The notes under the pieces: generated by a model
The model's input: the letters and a program-made list of their open reading frames with translations, nothing else
What the model was told of the DNA's origin: nothing
Databases searched by the model: none
From: Yersinia hibernica
GTDB lineage: Bacteria; Pseudomonadota; Gammaproteobacteria; Enterobacterales; Enterobacteriaceae
Assembly: GCF_004124235.1 (NCBI RefSeq)
Contig: NZ_CP032487.1
Span: forward strand, 3,844,001 to 3,908,000
Direction: 5' to 3'
Length of the DNA stretch: 64,000 bases
Made by a program: the position numbers and the translations under genes
Shown here: positions 54,712 through 63,410 of the stretch, piece by piece
Position numbering within the stretch: position 1 is the first letter of the stretch
Layout: every line of letters starts with the position of its first letter

Positions 54712-55587
54712 ATGGATCTACGTCGTTTCATCACCTTTAAAACGGTTGTTGAAGAAGGATCTTTTGCTCAAGCCGCCCGCAAACTTTGCTGCACCCAATC
54801 AACGGTCACTTTTCAGATTCAACAGCTAGAACAGCAACTGTCATACCCGATTTTTGAAAAAGTGGGCCGCAGAATGGTGCTCACACCAGCCGGAAAATTG
54901 TTGCTACCGAGAGTAAGAGAATTGACTCGCGTATTGGAGGGAATTCGCCAGATTTCCGCCAGTGAGGAGGATGTGGCTGGTGACCTGCGGGTGATGGTCG
55001 GGGAAACATTACTGGCATATAAAATGCCGGATGTTCTCAGATTGTTCAGGATAAATGCGCCGAAAGTTCGCCTGTCGCTACAGTCAGTTAACTGTTATGC
55101 AATTAGAGACTCGCTCCTTACCGACAATACCGACTTGGGCGTTTTTTACCGCGTGGGGCATGATGATGCGCTACAGATGGAATATTTCGGGCAGCAGGAA
55201 CTGGTGCTAGTGGCGTCACCGCAGCTTCAAGGATTTGATTTTACTAAGTTTGATCAGCATATTCCGGTAAGTTTCATTATCAATGAGCCTCAGTGTGTAT
55301 TCAGGCAAATATTCGAATCCACGCTGCGAGAAAGAAAGATAACATTAGAAAATACAATTGAACTTTGGAGCATTGAGAGCATAAAAAGATGCGTGGCCAG
55401 CAATCTCGGTATCTCATTTCTGCCGCGTTTCAGTGTGTTGCGGGAATTGGAATCAGGTGAACTGAAAGAGCTGCCCTTCTCCTCCACATCACTGTCGATT
55501 ACGGCGCTTTGCGCCCACCATGCCGGCCGAACGGTTACCCCAGCGATGAAAACATTCATTGATTGCATGCAACAATGCCTGGGTTAA
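54712..55587 (+). CDS. yfiE: LysR-family regulator YfiE
   Basis: The 291-residue protein has a LysR HTH (MDLRRFITFKTVVEEGSFAQ AARKLCCTQSTVTFQIQQLE) and a substrate-binding domain with QCVFRQIFESTLRERKITLE NTIELWSIESIKRCVASNLG, nearly as in E. coli YfiE. It probably regulates eamB from the operator at 54642-54668 in response to a cysteine-pathway metabolite. GGAGG precedes the ATG. The second tRNA-Phe fragment begins 19 bases after its stop. Confidence 0.88.
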   Translation: MDLRRFITFKTVVEEGSFAQAARKLCCTQSTVTFQIQQLEQQLSYPIFEKVGRRMVLTPAGKLLLPRVRELTRVLEGIRQISASEEDVAGDLRVMVGETLLAYKMPDVLRLFRINAPKVRLSLQSVNCYAIRDSLLTDNTDLGVFYRVGHDDALQMEYFGQQELVLVASPQLQGFDFTKFDQHIPVSFIINEPQCVFRQIFESTLRERKITLENTIELWSIESIKRCVASNLGISFLPRFSVLRELESGELKELPFSSTSLSITALCAHHAGRTVTPAMKTFIDCMQQCLG

Positions 55588-55606
55588 GATATTTCCAGAA
55601 CTGCCC

Positions 55607-55647
55607 GACACAGGGATTGAAAATCCCCGAGTCCTTGATTCGATTCC
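55607..55647 (+). other. Second, decayed tRNA-Phe attachment fragment
   Basis: Forty-one bases match 49395-49435 with only 2 differences (starting GACACAGGGATTGAAAATCC), then similarity stops before the CCA end. Both copies share the non-tRNA bases GACACA upstream, which suggests a common origin as element ends. It probably marks the far end of an older insertion in the same tRNA locus. Confidence 0.75.
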
Positions 55648-55667
55648 AGTAGACAGATAACAAAAGT

Positions 55668-57071
55668 TTACTGCGCATCAGAGGATGCGACCAGCAGTGC
55701 ATATCGGTTTAATAACTGCGTAAACCGGCTGTCTATCTGCTGACGCAGTGCCGAAGGCGGGGTTTGCCCTGGCTGTGATTGCGCCTGATATTGCCGCAAT
55801 AGCTCCTCCAGCGGAAGGGTCTTTTCCAGCGGCTGTTGGATGGCAAAAACCACCGATTTAAGTTCAGAGACGGTCATATACCGCCCTTTCTTCTCATCCA
55901 ATCCATTCAGACGTTCTGCCAGCTGCCGTAAACGTTCTTGTGCCAGTGCGAATTGGCCCAACTCAGCCACAGGGGCGGCTGCGGCTGCTCGCTGTTGTTG
56001 CCAGAGAGAGGCCAATCGCTGGGCCTCCTGATTGGTTGGCCAAAGTTGTTGTGCCTGCGACAACAGCGCATCGCCTTGCGCCTGTGCCCACAATGGTGGC
56101 AATAGGGTTAATTGCTCGAGCTGCGAACCGGTGCCCTGCAACACCGGCTCAGCTAAAGCCGCCAATGCGGTGCCCGAAGTGTGTTTTTTCAACTCATCTA
56201 TTGATTTGGCAGACAGAGAAACAGGTAAAGGTGCGGTACTGGCCAGCAATGCCTCCTGTAACGGATTGGCTGATACCGATTGCCAGATAAAGAATCCGCC
56301 GGCTACCAGCACCGCCATCAGTAATAAGCCAGCGACAAAACCGTGCTTAGCACTCCAGCGCGGGGCTGTAGGTGCCGGTAAAGCGACCTGAACTCGTGGG
56401 ATGGCAGGTTCACTGACGATATAAACCAGTGGCTCACTGGCTGCCACCGGTGGGAATACAGGTTCGGGTTGAGATTCTGGGTCTGGTATAGCGGCATGCC
56501 GCGCGGGTATGCTTAATTGGGCGGAGGCATCAGAGGCCGCCTCGGCACTTTCCAAACGCAGTGCTGCGTTATGCAACATCAGGCGCACGCCGTCCAACTT
56601 ACTCAGATGTTTCAGCTCCAGCATTTGCAACTGAGTACACAACTGTTCCAGAGCACGTTCTGCCCGGTAAATCAGCGCCAAATCACCGTAGCACGGAGTC
56701 ATGGTGCGCCAGACTTGTTGCAGCCGGTCACTCAACCATGCCAATAACTCAATCCGGGCATGGGTTTGCGGTGGCCACAATCCGGTCCATTGATGAGAGA
56801 CTAATCCCGCCAGCAGTTCCAGCCCTTCACACAACCCGGCCAGCCCAGCAAGATGAGTCCGGGCCAGAGTAAAATCAACCGTGGTCTGCAACTCAACCCC
56901 ATTTTGGCGGAACAGCGCCAGACACAAATGCTCTACTCGCCCCCAATTAACATCTGGCCGAGCAGGATGATGTAACTTGCCTATCTCGTCACGTAAGGCG
57001 CTAAATTCAGCCAAGTGGCGAGGGTCGCCTCCGGTTTTGACAGTACGCCCAGCAGGCATCATGACAGTCAT
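55668..57071 (-). CDS. Type VI secretion TssA-like protein with membrane segment (VasL type)
   Basis: The 467-residue protein has an ImpA-type N-terminal domain (about residues 15-170: EFSALRDEIGKLHHPARPDV, LVSHQWTGLWPPQTHARIEL), a transmembrane helix (HGFVAGLLLMAVLVAGGFFI, about 245-264) and a helical C-terminal domain. TssA-family proteins guide sheath assembly at the baseplate; the membrane-anchored VasL forms are accessory variants. Its start overlaps the tssE stop by 4 bases. Confidence 0.8.
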   Translation of the reverse strand: MTVMMPAGRTVKTGGDPRHLAEFSALRDEIGKLHHPARPDVNWGRVEHLCLALFRQNGVELQTTVDFTLARTHLAGLAGLCEGLELLAGLVSHQWTGLWPPQTHARIELLAWLSDRLQQVWRTMTPCYGDLALIYRAERALEQLCTQLQMLELKHLSKLDGVRLMLHNAALRLESAEAASDASAQLSIPARHAAIPDPESQPEPVFPPVAASEPLVYIVSEPAIPRVQVALPAPTAPRWSAKHGFVAGLLLMAVLVAGGFFIWQSVSANPLQEALLASTAPLPVSLSAKSIDELKKHTSGTALAALAEPVLQGTGSQLEQLTLLPPLWAQAQGDALLSQAQQLWPTNQEAQRLASLWQQQRAAAAAPVAELGQFALAQERLRQLAERLNGLDEKKGRYMTVSELKSVVFAIQQPLEKTLPLEELLRQYQAQSQPGQTPPSALRQQIDSRFTQLLNRYALLVASSDAQ

Positions 57072-57499
57072 AGGTGTTCCTGTTGTTTAAGATGACGAAC
57101 CAATACCCGCCCTTCCGGCATAAATACCGTGCCGTAACGCACCAATCCACGATCTTTCAGTTCAGCATCAATGGCATATTCCAGATGGCCGGGGGCGGTC
57201 TGCGGCAACAGCAACACCTGCAAACTTTTCAGTCGTGGCTCGTATTTCAATAATACATTAGAGAGGGTATCTATCAGTTGATGCGCCGAACCGGGCATAC
57301 CTTGCAATATCTTAGTCATATCAGGCAACCCAAAATCTGGTAGATGTGAAATAGCTCCGGCTCGGGAATTCAAGATACGTTGGATATTATCTAGCACTGA
57401 GAGAAATATTTGGTCCTCTTCATTGACATCGCCGAGTGGTAACTCATCAGCAAAGTTGTTGGTAAGAACTTCATATAAAGAGGGGGAGCTTTGTTTCAT
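57068..57499 (-). CDS. tssE: Type VI secretion baseplate protein TssE (gp25-like)
   Basis: The 143-residue protein has the gp25-like fold: VLDNIQRILNSRAGAISHLP DFGLPDM, then LLKYEPRLKSLQVLLLP and YAIDAELKDRG. TssE forms part of the baseplate with TssF, TssG and TssK. It is coupled to the TssA-like gene. A 416-base gene-free, AT-rich interval lies upstream, so it may have its own promoter. Confidence 0.9.
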   Translation of the reverse strand: MKQSSPSLYEVLTNNFADELPLGDVNEEDQIFLSVLDNIQRILNSRAGAISHLPDFGLPDMTKILQGMPGSAHQLIDTLSNVLLKYEPRLKSLQVLLLPQTAPGHLEYAIDAELKDRGLVRYGTVFMPEGRVLVRHLKQQEHL

Positions 57500-57915
57500 A
57501 TATCTACCTAGCTGAATATATATTACATTGATAACATGTCAGTGCAAAAAAAAAAATAATCGCTGACTTAATTCATAGAAAAACTTATCGCTACCATCAC
57601 TTTCAGTGAAATAACACTTAATCACAAAAACAAAAGTCATAAATATAAATAGCCAGCAAATCTGACATAAGAAATAAACTTAGCCACCACCTTGGCTTAA
57701 CTCTTAACGGAGCAACGGTGGAGTATAACTTAATGCTTTTAGTTTTAGTTACAAACATTCTATTTAACCAAACTAATGCTGAGCATCACTTCTACTTAAT
57801 ATGATTCTGTATTACCAACTGTCTTTCTTATTATTGATTTTATTTTTAATAGCAATACTTAACATCACAAAAAAACACCCCATCAATTCTATGATACTCT
57901 TGAATACACAGTTTT
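57500..57915. other. AT-rich gene-free interval upstream of tssE
   Basis: No ORF with coding signs on either strand. Poly-A/T runs (A10 near 57546) and TTAACC/TATAAT-like words make promoters likely on the minus strand, but none stands out clearly. It divides the VgrG cluster from tssE. Confidence 0.4.
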
Positions 57916-58227
57916 TTATTTTTCCCACACCCCATATTTTCTAGTCGAAAAAATAAAAACATATCCATTTACTACACTCCCCGCCATCAATATGACCCTG
58001 AGTGGATGCAATGAGTACCATTCAAAAAACAAATAACATATTCCAAAAAATAAAATTGCAAGGCCAATTCTAAACTCCACGAACAAAGTTACAAATAAAA
58101 CAGGGGATGCAATCAATAAAAAATAGAAAGATATAAATATCATTCCAACACTTCTGTGGGAAGTAACACCAAACATACTCATATACAAGGCCGAGCCAAA
58201 GGTGTAACTACCAATCATAATGACCAT
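57916..58227 (-). CDS. Small membrane protein near VgrG cluster, 103 aa
   Basis: The 103-residue protein has three hydrophobic segments (about residues 24-48, 50-68 and 72-92). I do not recognise the family. It lies 33 bases after the broken ORF 58261-58927 and could be that protein's immunity partner in the membrane; this is inferred from position only. Very AT-rich. Confidence 0.55.
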   Translation of the reverse strand: MVIMIGSYTFGSALYMSMFGVTSHRSVGMIFISFYFLLIASPVLFVTLFVEFRIGLAILFFGICYLFFEWYSLHPLRVILMAGSVVNGYVFIFSTRKYGVWEK

Positions 58228-58260
58228 TGATATAAAAAAATCATTAACTTTAAAAGAAAC

Positions 58261-58927
58261 TTATTTTTTATTCCAAACACCATATTGGTCCAACTCCTCT
58301 TTTGATATGCTTTCTCCCAGAAGTGACGCATTTACTACTACTGATACTTCCGTAATTTCTACAGATGGATAGGTTTTACCAGTAGCTTTAGTGATATATG
58401 AAAATTTCTTGCTCGCATAAAGAGCCCCTCTCAGAACAAAAAAATTATCATATTCATTAGTGGAATCTGTTTTTTTGCATTAATGCGTCCCATGGTACTC
58501 CAGTGGCCCATGCCATACCTGTCTCTACTGTAGCTGTTATTGTATGGAATGTCCTATATGTACCTACAGAAAAAGGTATTTGACCTATAGCATCAGACCA
58601 GTATGGAAGGTTGTCGATCAATGACAGTAAATATTTATCTCCTCCATCAAATGCGTTCTTCCAATCGCCAGAACCATTATTTAGATAAGAAAGCAATGCC
58701 CTGTTGACTAGTGAAAAATTAGCAATATCCTTCCACGAATATACTTTGTATGCATCCTTCACATAATCTTCTTGATTTACATACAGCAATTCACGATAGT
58801 TATCGGCTAGAGGCTCGAACCATTGATATTTATACTGATCGTAGAGTACCTGAGCCGTCAGTACTTTAAGTGAGTCTGCCTCTCCACCGCGTAAAACAAA
58901 TAGTACACCAGCATTTTTACGTGTCAC
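58261..58927 (-). pseudogene. VgrG-linked ORF broken by an extra A in a seven-A tract
   Basis: The first frame from a GTG at 58927 (MTRKNAGVLFVLRGGEADSL) stops after WDALMQKNRFH at 58457. With one A fewer in the A7 tract (plus 58470-58476, T on that strand) the frame runs on as DSTNEYDNFFVLRGALYASK to YGVWNKK, stop at 58261, a 221-residue product. There is no good ribosome site at the GTG, so the N-terminus may also be lost. Position suggests a former T6SS effector or its partner; I do not recognise the fold. Confidence 0.65.
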
Positions 58928-59012
58928 AATTAAGATAATAGATCACAGACATTATGAATAAGAAAACTGACAAGTACGGATATTCTGCTATCTGATATTA
59001 TTATTTAATCGA

Positions 59013-59396
59013 CTATTTACATTCATGAAGAGTCCAGCCAGACCAACCATCATCTGAAGGATATAAAACATCAATACCAGACCATTCTGGTTCAATTTTA
59101 TCTGAGAATTGATACTCCCAAAAATACCAAGCAGAACTTCTTATCTTCTCATTTTCTTTATTATAGACAACGAAAAATGATTGATTTGAAAATAACTTTA
59201 GCACTCGCCCCACCCCACCGTAAGGTTTATAGTTAGGAACATAAGTTATAAAGTAGCATAAATTATTTTTATTCCAATATTTATCACTTGGCGTGGCGTT
59301 TTTATATGCCAACACTTTAATTACAAATAAGGTTGCCATCATTAAAAAAATCAAAGACAAAAGAAAAAATATCGTATTTCTAATTTTTTTACGCAT
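59013..59396 (-). CDS. Membrane-anchored protein, candidate T6SS immunity protein (DUF6201-like)
   Basis: The 127-residue protein has an N-terminal membrane anchor (TIFFLLSLIFLMMATLFVI) and a periplasmic part rich in Tyr and Trp (SPW-type phrases such as SAWYFWEYQFSDKIEPEWSG). The gene start overlaps the region of the DUF6402-like stop. A single-span periplasmic protein right after a candidate effector is the classic layout of an immunity gene. The DUF6201 name is from memory and uncertain. Confidence 0.5.
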   Translation of the reverse strand: MRKKIRNTIFFLLSLIFLMMATLFVIKVLAYKNATPSDKYWNKNNLCYFITYVPNYKPYGGVGRVLKLFSNQSFFVVYNKENEKIRSSAWYFWEYQFSDKIEPEWSGIDVLYPSDDGWSGWTLHECK

Positions 59397-59397
59397 T

Positions 59398-60372
59398 TCA
59401 TTTACTCCTTGAAATATATTCTTCTATATCAACAGAATTTAAATGAATAATAATATCCACAGGTATTTTTTTGACTTCTGAGTAAACGAAAAAATCCCCA
59501 GTCCTATCGCTAGATTTATATTTTTCTCTGTATTTAACGAAGGAGTTATTTGTTACCCGATAATAATTTTCACCATCATCTTTTATGCTCTCTCTTTCTA
59601 GAAACTCGCTCACAATACTTGGTTTTATGACTCCGCCCCACCCCCAATAACCTAACGGTTGATCGTCACCATCATTCATAAATTCGTATGTATCTCTCAC
59701 ATATAACCCTAGCTCTCTTATTTCTAATCGGAAGAAGCCATTTTTATCCGTCGCTATTATCATATTCATAAAAGCAACCTTTACGATGAATGAACCTAGT
59801 GCGCCATAAATATCATCTAGTTTATCGGTAGCCTTTTCCCACAAGGTACTTCCTATGGAAACATAGTTAAATTGAGATTTTTTATCTAACTCTATAGCTG
59901 ACAAATCACTAAAATCCAGAAATTGTGTTTTTAATGTTTTATCTTTTCTATCCACAAGCCCCATATGATCCAAACGGCCAATAATAGCGATTAATCCATT
60001 TGTTAATTGATCCATCATCCCTTCTTTTCTTCCCAGATAACCATTATATTCACGTACATATGATATATTTCGTATGAAATTATCGATAACTGGCCCAACT
60101 CTTTGTGATGCAGTGTATAACCATTCAAATTTAATATCGTCAATTATATGTTTCTTATCTATTTTTTGCATGTCAACCTTGTTCAATTTTTCCTTTTTAT
60201 TCATTTCATAATAAGAATCATAGAACCACTTTCTCATAAACCTTGCTGAAATAGTCCACCCCATACGATCCATTACTGTTGGAATATCTGTGATTTTGAA
60301 AACCTTAATGGGGATGGTTTGTTTGCTGTCTTTCTCATCTGTTAGTTTAGATGTAACGTTTAAATCACCCAT
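59398..60372 (-). CDS. VgrG-linked protein, DUF6402-like (candidate effector)
   Basis: The 324-residue protein starts 5 bases after the vgrG stop. It opens with a short polar region, then MDRMGWTISARFMRKWFYD, which recalls DUF6402, a family found next to VgrG in several Enterobacterales. Two later segments (YWGWGGVIKPSIVSEFLE and FFVYSEVKKIPVDIIIHL) look like conserved core pieces. The function is unknown; direct linkage to vgrG suggests cargo or an adaptor. Confidence 0.55.
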   Translation of the reverse strand: MGDLNVTSKLTDEKDSKQTIPIKVFKITDIPTVMDRMGWTISARFMRKWFYDSYYEMNKKEKLNKVDMQKIDKKHIIDDIKFEWLYTASQRVGPVIDNFIRNISYVREYNGYLGRKEGMMDQLTNGLIAIIGRLDHMGLVDRKDKTLKTQFLDFSDLSAIELDKKSQFNYVSIGSTLWEKATDKLDDIYGALGSFIVKVAFMNMIIATDKNGFFRLEIRELGLYVRDTYEFMNDGDDQPLGYWGWGGVIKPSIVSEFLERESIKDDGENYYRVTNNSFVKYREKYKSSDRTGDFFVYSEVKKIPVDIIIHLNSVDIEEYISRSK

Positions 60373-60377
60373 AGATA

Positions 60378-62840
60378 TTATCCTATTACTAAAGAATTTT
60401 GTTCTAAGATAGTTAGAACAATTTCAGACTCTTCGGTATGACTTAAAAAACCCGTAAGTCCGCTCTCACCTGTGACCCCTTTTGTTATGGTTCCTGAAGG
60501 TGATTTTAATACATAGCTGACTCCATCAATTGGCTGAAGAGTTCTATCGTCTAATAGAATAAAGCTCCGTTTATAACTATCAGTTGCACCAGGCATAAAT
60601 GGAATTTCAAGCTGTTTTGTATTTTCCGCCGTCATCGCCGACCTTTTCACTTTCCGCACATATTGGCTCGTCGTGCCGTACTCTATTTTCCCTGGCTCTA
60701 TTTTCAGATAACTGCCACCGCCGTTGAGAGTAATACGTTTTTTACCCGCTAATGAGATGTCAGCAGCAGAGGTGAGAGTGAGTTTCTTCTCGGCAAATAA
60801 CCGCATATTGCTGTTCTGCGCCTGCATCTCGACCGGGCCTTCGCCCGATTTCAGGCTTAACTGCCCACTACGGGCAAACAGCCCCAGTTTGTCGCCGGTC
60901 AGCACCGTCATATTGCCCATCACCCCAGCACTGATGTCGCCTCCGGCATTTATCACCATGTTGTCACTGGCACTTAGCTGCATATTTTCACCACTGGCGA
61001 AAGCCACGCCCAATGGGGCCGAGAAATGAATAACTTCATTGAGCGGTTGCAGCCGCTGCGCAAACATCGCCCTCTGGCTGTCAATATCAGCCTTTAGCGC
61101 CTCGGCCTGCCCAGCGGCGGCTTTCAGTTGTTCAATCTGCTGCTGAAGATGGTCGATTTCTTTCAGCGCCACATCCATATCCAGTACTTTTCCGGTGGCT
61201 TTCTGCTGCTCGTCAGCACTGACAAACAATCCCTTAGCGGCGCGTATTGCCCCATATTCATCAGTGCGCAATTCGGCACCGGTTCCGCGTGCGGCCCCTT
61301 GAGCATCGACTAAATGGCCAGTATTCAGCTGAGTTTTACCAAATTCGGTGGCGAGCTTGATATGCTCTTCACCCCGCTGGTCTTCCATCCGTAACTTTGA
61401 GTTCGCGGGCGTTCGGAGGATATTGCGGGTGTGATTATCACGATTAACGTGATCCGGATATTCAGAATCATGCAGTGCATAGGCGATATATGGCAGGTCA
61501 ATATCACCTTGGCTGAAAGCGACGGCCACCTCAGTGCCATCAATCAGCGGGGTATGCCAACCATAAGTATCACCAGCATATGGTTTCGCCAGACGCAGCC
61601 ACAGATAAGCATACCCCAGCTCCGTGCTGTTACGGTCAACATCCAGTTTCACTCGGTAACGGCCGGTGTCATCAAGCCAGGCATAGAGGTCATTCTTCTC
61701 GCGACTCTCAATTCTTGCTGGGAGTGTGCCGTGGATTTCTGGCCGCGCTATTTTCGGCGGGCGAAAACAGTAACGCTCACTGTACGGGATGCCCCACACC
61801 GAGACATGCAGGCGTGAATCGCGGGCGGCGCTGAAGGTGGCGAGTGTGATAACCACGCCTTCTGTCATTGCTTCAATCACACTCCCTTGCGGCTCCAACA
61901 CCATACCCGGTGTCAGGGTGGACGCATTACTGAACAGATGAATACGGGCCGACCTATTCAGTTCTCGCTCGTGATGAAGCCGGGCATAAAATGCCCCGCT
62001 TTCTGTTTCCGGTTCAGGGTCTGCATCATCACCTGCCGTCAAATAAGGGGCGCTATAGTGATAATGTTCACCTGTGGTTACCGCATCGTTACGCACGCAG
62101 ACAGTGGCATCCAGTGGCGTGGTCGCTAAACGGTAGTTGTAGTCACGGATGCTGACATCCTGGGTGACAACATGATGCCAACTGCGGACGTTCCAAACAG
62201 ACTCCACAGCACCGTCGTCAAGGCCAGAAGGTTCACTATAAGGAAGACGCACATCAAACTGGTAATGTAACTGGCTGTCGGCAAATATCAGCATTTCCTG
62301 CTCCGTTGCCAACTGCATTTCAGAGCGGAACCAAATACCTACCTCAGACAGCAGCCGCTGGATAAACTGCAAATCCGTTTCCCGCCACTGAGTTATCAAC
62401 TCTCGCGGTGGATAAGTACGTTCAAGGCGAAAATCAAACTCTGGCCCTTCTAACCCATGTTTACGAAGTACCCACTCCACGACTTCAGGCACTGACTGGT
62501 TCAGGAAAACCCCACTGCTTTGGCTATGAGAAAGTAACGCCAGGCGGGACTCAAGGATGACACGATAGTGCGACTGATCAACCGAGCTGGACAGCCATTC
62601 CAGTTGCGTGAGCACCCCGTAAACCACTTTGCCGCTGCGCATCCGCAAAGTGGCATATTTCATCAGGACATGCTCTGGCGGAATATTCATCGCCGGAACG
62701 GTAAACTCAATATCCCAAGTGAAAGGCGTACTTAATGCCTCGCGCCCACGAAAGCGCAGTACATCCGGTTTCACTATGCTGTCGTTAATTTCCAGTACAT
62801 AGTCGGACTGACCATCCAAAAGCCGTAACCGGTTATCCAT
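60378..62840 (-). CDS. vgrG: Type VI secretion spike protein VgrG (TssI)
   Basis: The 820-residue spike protein has the gp27/gp5-like core (about residues 1-480: PEHVLMKYATLRMRSGKVVY, WLRLAKPYAGDTYGWHTPLI), a coiled segment with ALKEIDHLQQQIEQLKAAAG (about 558-577), and a DUF2345 needle (AGGDISAGVMGNMTVLTGDK). A C-terminal extension (about 720-820, SYVLKSPSGTITKGVTGESG) resembles a transthyretin-like domain that can carry or recruit cargo. It starts 4 bases after tssJ. Confidence 0.92.
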   Translation of the reverse strand: MDNRLRLLDGQSDYVLEINDSIVKPDVLRFRGREALSTPFTWDIEFTVPAMNIPPEHVLMKYATLRMRSGKVVYGVLTQLEWLSSSVDQSHYRVILESRLALLSHSQSSGVFLNQSVPEVVEWVLRKHGLEGPEFDFRLERTYPPRELITQWRETDLQFIQRLLSEVGIWFRSEMQLATEQEMLIFADSQLHYQFDVRLPYSEPSGLDDGAVESVWNVRSWHHVVTQDVSIRDYNYRLATTPLDATVCVRNDAVTTGEHYHYSAPYLTAGDDADPEPETESGAFYARLHHERELNRSARIHLFSNASTLTPGMVLEPQGSVIEAMTEGVVITLATFSAARDSRLHVSVWGIPYSERYCFRPPKIARPEIHGTLPARIESREKNDLYAWLDDTGRYRVKLDVDRNSTELGYAYLWLRLAKPYAGDTYGWHTPLIDGTEVAVAFSQGDIDLPYIAYALHDSEYPDHVNRDNHTRNILRTPANSKLRMEDQRGEEHIKLATEFGKTQLNTGHLVDAQGAARGTGAELRTDEYGAIRAAKGLFVSADEQQKATGKVLDMDVALKEIDHLQQQIEQLKAAAGQAEALKADIDSQRAMFAQRLQPLNEVIHFSAPLGVAFASGENMQLSASDNMVINAGGDISAGVMGNMTVLTGDKLGLFARSGQLSLKSGEGPVEMQAQNSNMRLFAEKKLTLTSAADISLAGKKRITLNGGGSYLKIEPGKIEYGTTSQYVRKVKRSAMTAENTKQLEIPFMPGATDSYKRSFILLDDRTLQPIDGVSYVLKSPSGTITKGVTGESGLTGFLSHTEESEIVLTILEQNSLVIG

Positions 62841-62844
62841 AACG

Positions 62845-63372
62845 TTACCCCTTCAGCGGCACCAGAGTGAACCCATTACTGCCCAATTCAATGGTGCGTG
62901 GTTTGTCTGGGTCAAGTTCATCTCGGCTCAGAACCAGACGCCAAGTGTTTTCTTTCATATCTGGGCGATTAAACAACCCCACGATGGCAACAAATTGTGT
63001 GTTTTCATCCATTGGCATGTCCAGTGTGACATTGCCTTGTGGCATCACCAGCACAGACCTCGAGGCCAGAATATCGTCTTTAAGTGCTGTATCAGCATTA
63101 CGCAGCAAGGTCTGATAGTCAGCCGAATCCACATTCTTGCGTTCTTTGAGTTGATACACTCGCACCATCGTCGATAACGGTGTTTGCTCACCGTCAGCAT
63201 TAATCGCTGCACGGGGAGAAAAATCCAAATGCAGCGTTTTTATCTGCTTATAAAAAATGGATTTCGTCAAATTAACGGTGCCATCCTTGACGGTCTGAGT
63301 CAAACCACAACCCACCAGCGGGACACTCAGGGTAAGGAGAAGCAGCCGCCATCCAGTGACTAGTGTTGCCAT
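62845..63372 (-). CDS. tssJ: Type VI secretion lipoprotein TssJ
   Basis: The 175-residue lipoprotein has a lipobox (LVGC) near residues 19-22 and the beta-sandwich pattern of TssJ (ADGEQTPLSTMVRVYQLKER, VAIVGLFNRPDMKENTWRLV). It anchors the T6SS membrane complex (TssJLM) to the outer membrane. ATG at 63372 has an AAGGAA site. It lies between tssG and vgrG. Confidence 0.92.
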   Translation of the reverse strand: MATLVTGWRLLLLTLSVPLVGCGLTQTVKDGTVNLTKSIFYKQIKTLHLDFSPRAAINADGEQTPLSTMVRVYQLKERKNVDSADYQTLLRNADTALKDDILASRSVLVMPQGNVTLDMPMDENTQFVAIVGLFNRPDMKENTWRLVLSRDELDPDKPRTIELGSNGFTLVPLKG

Positions 63373-63410
63373 TCAGAAATTCCTTTTATTGAGTTATGAA
63401 AAGAGGGGTG

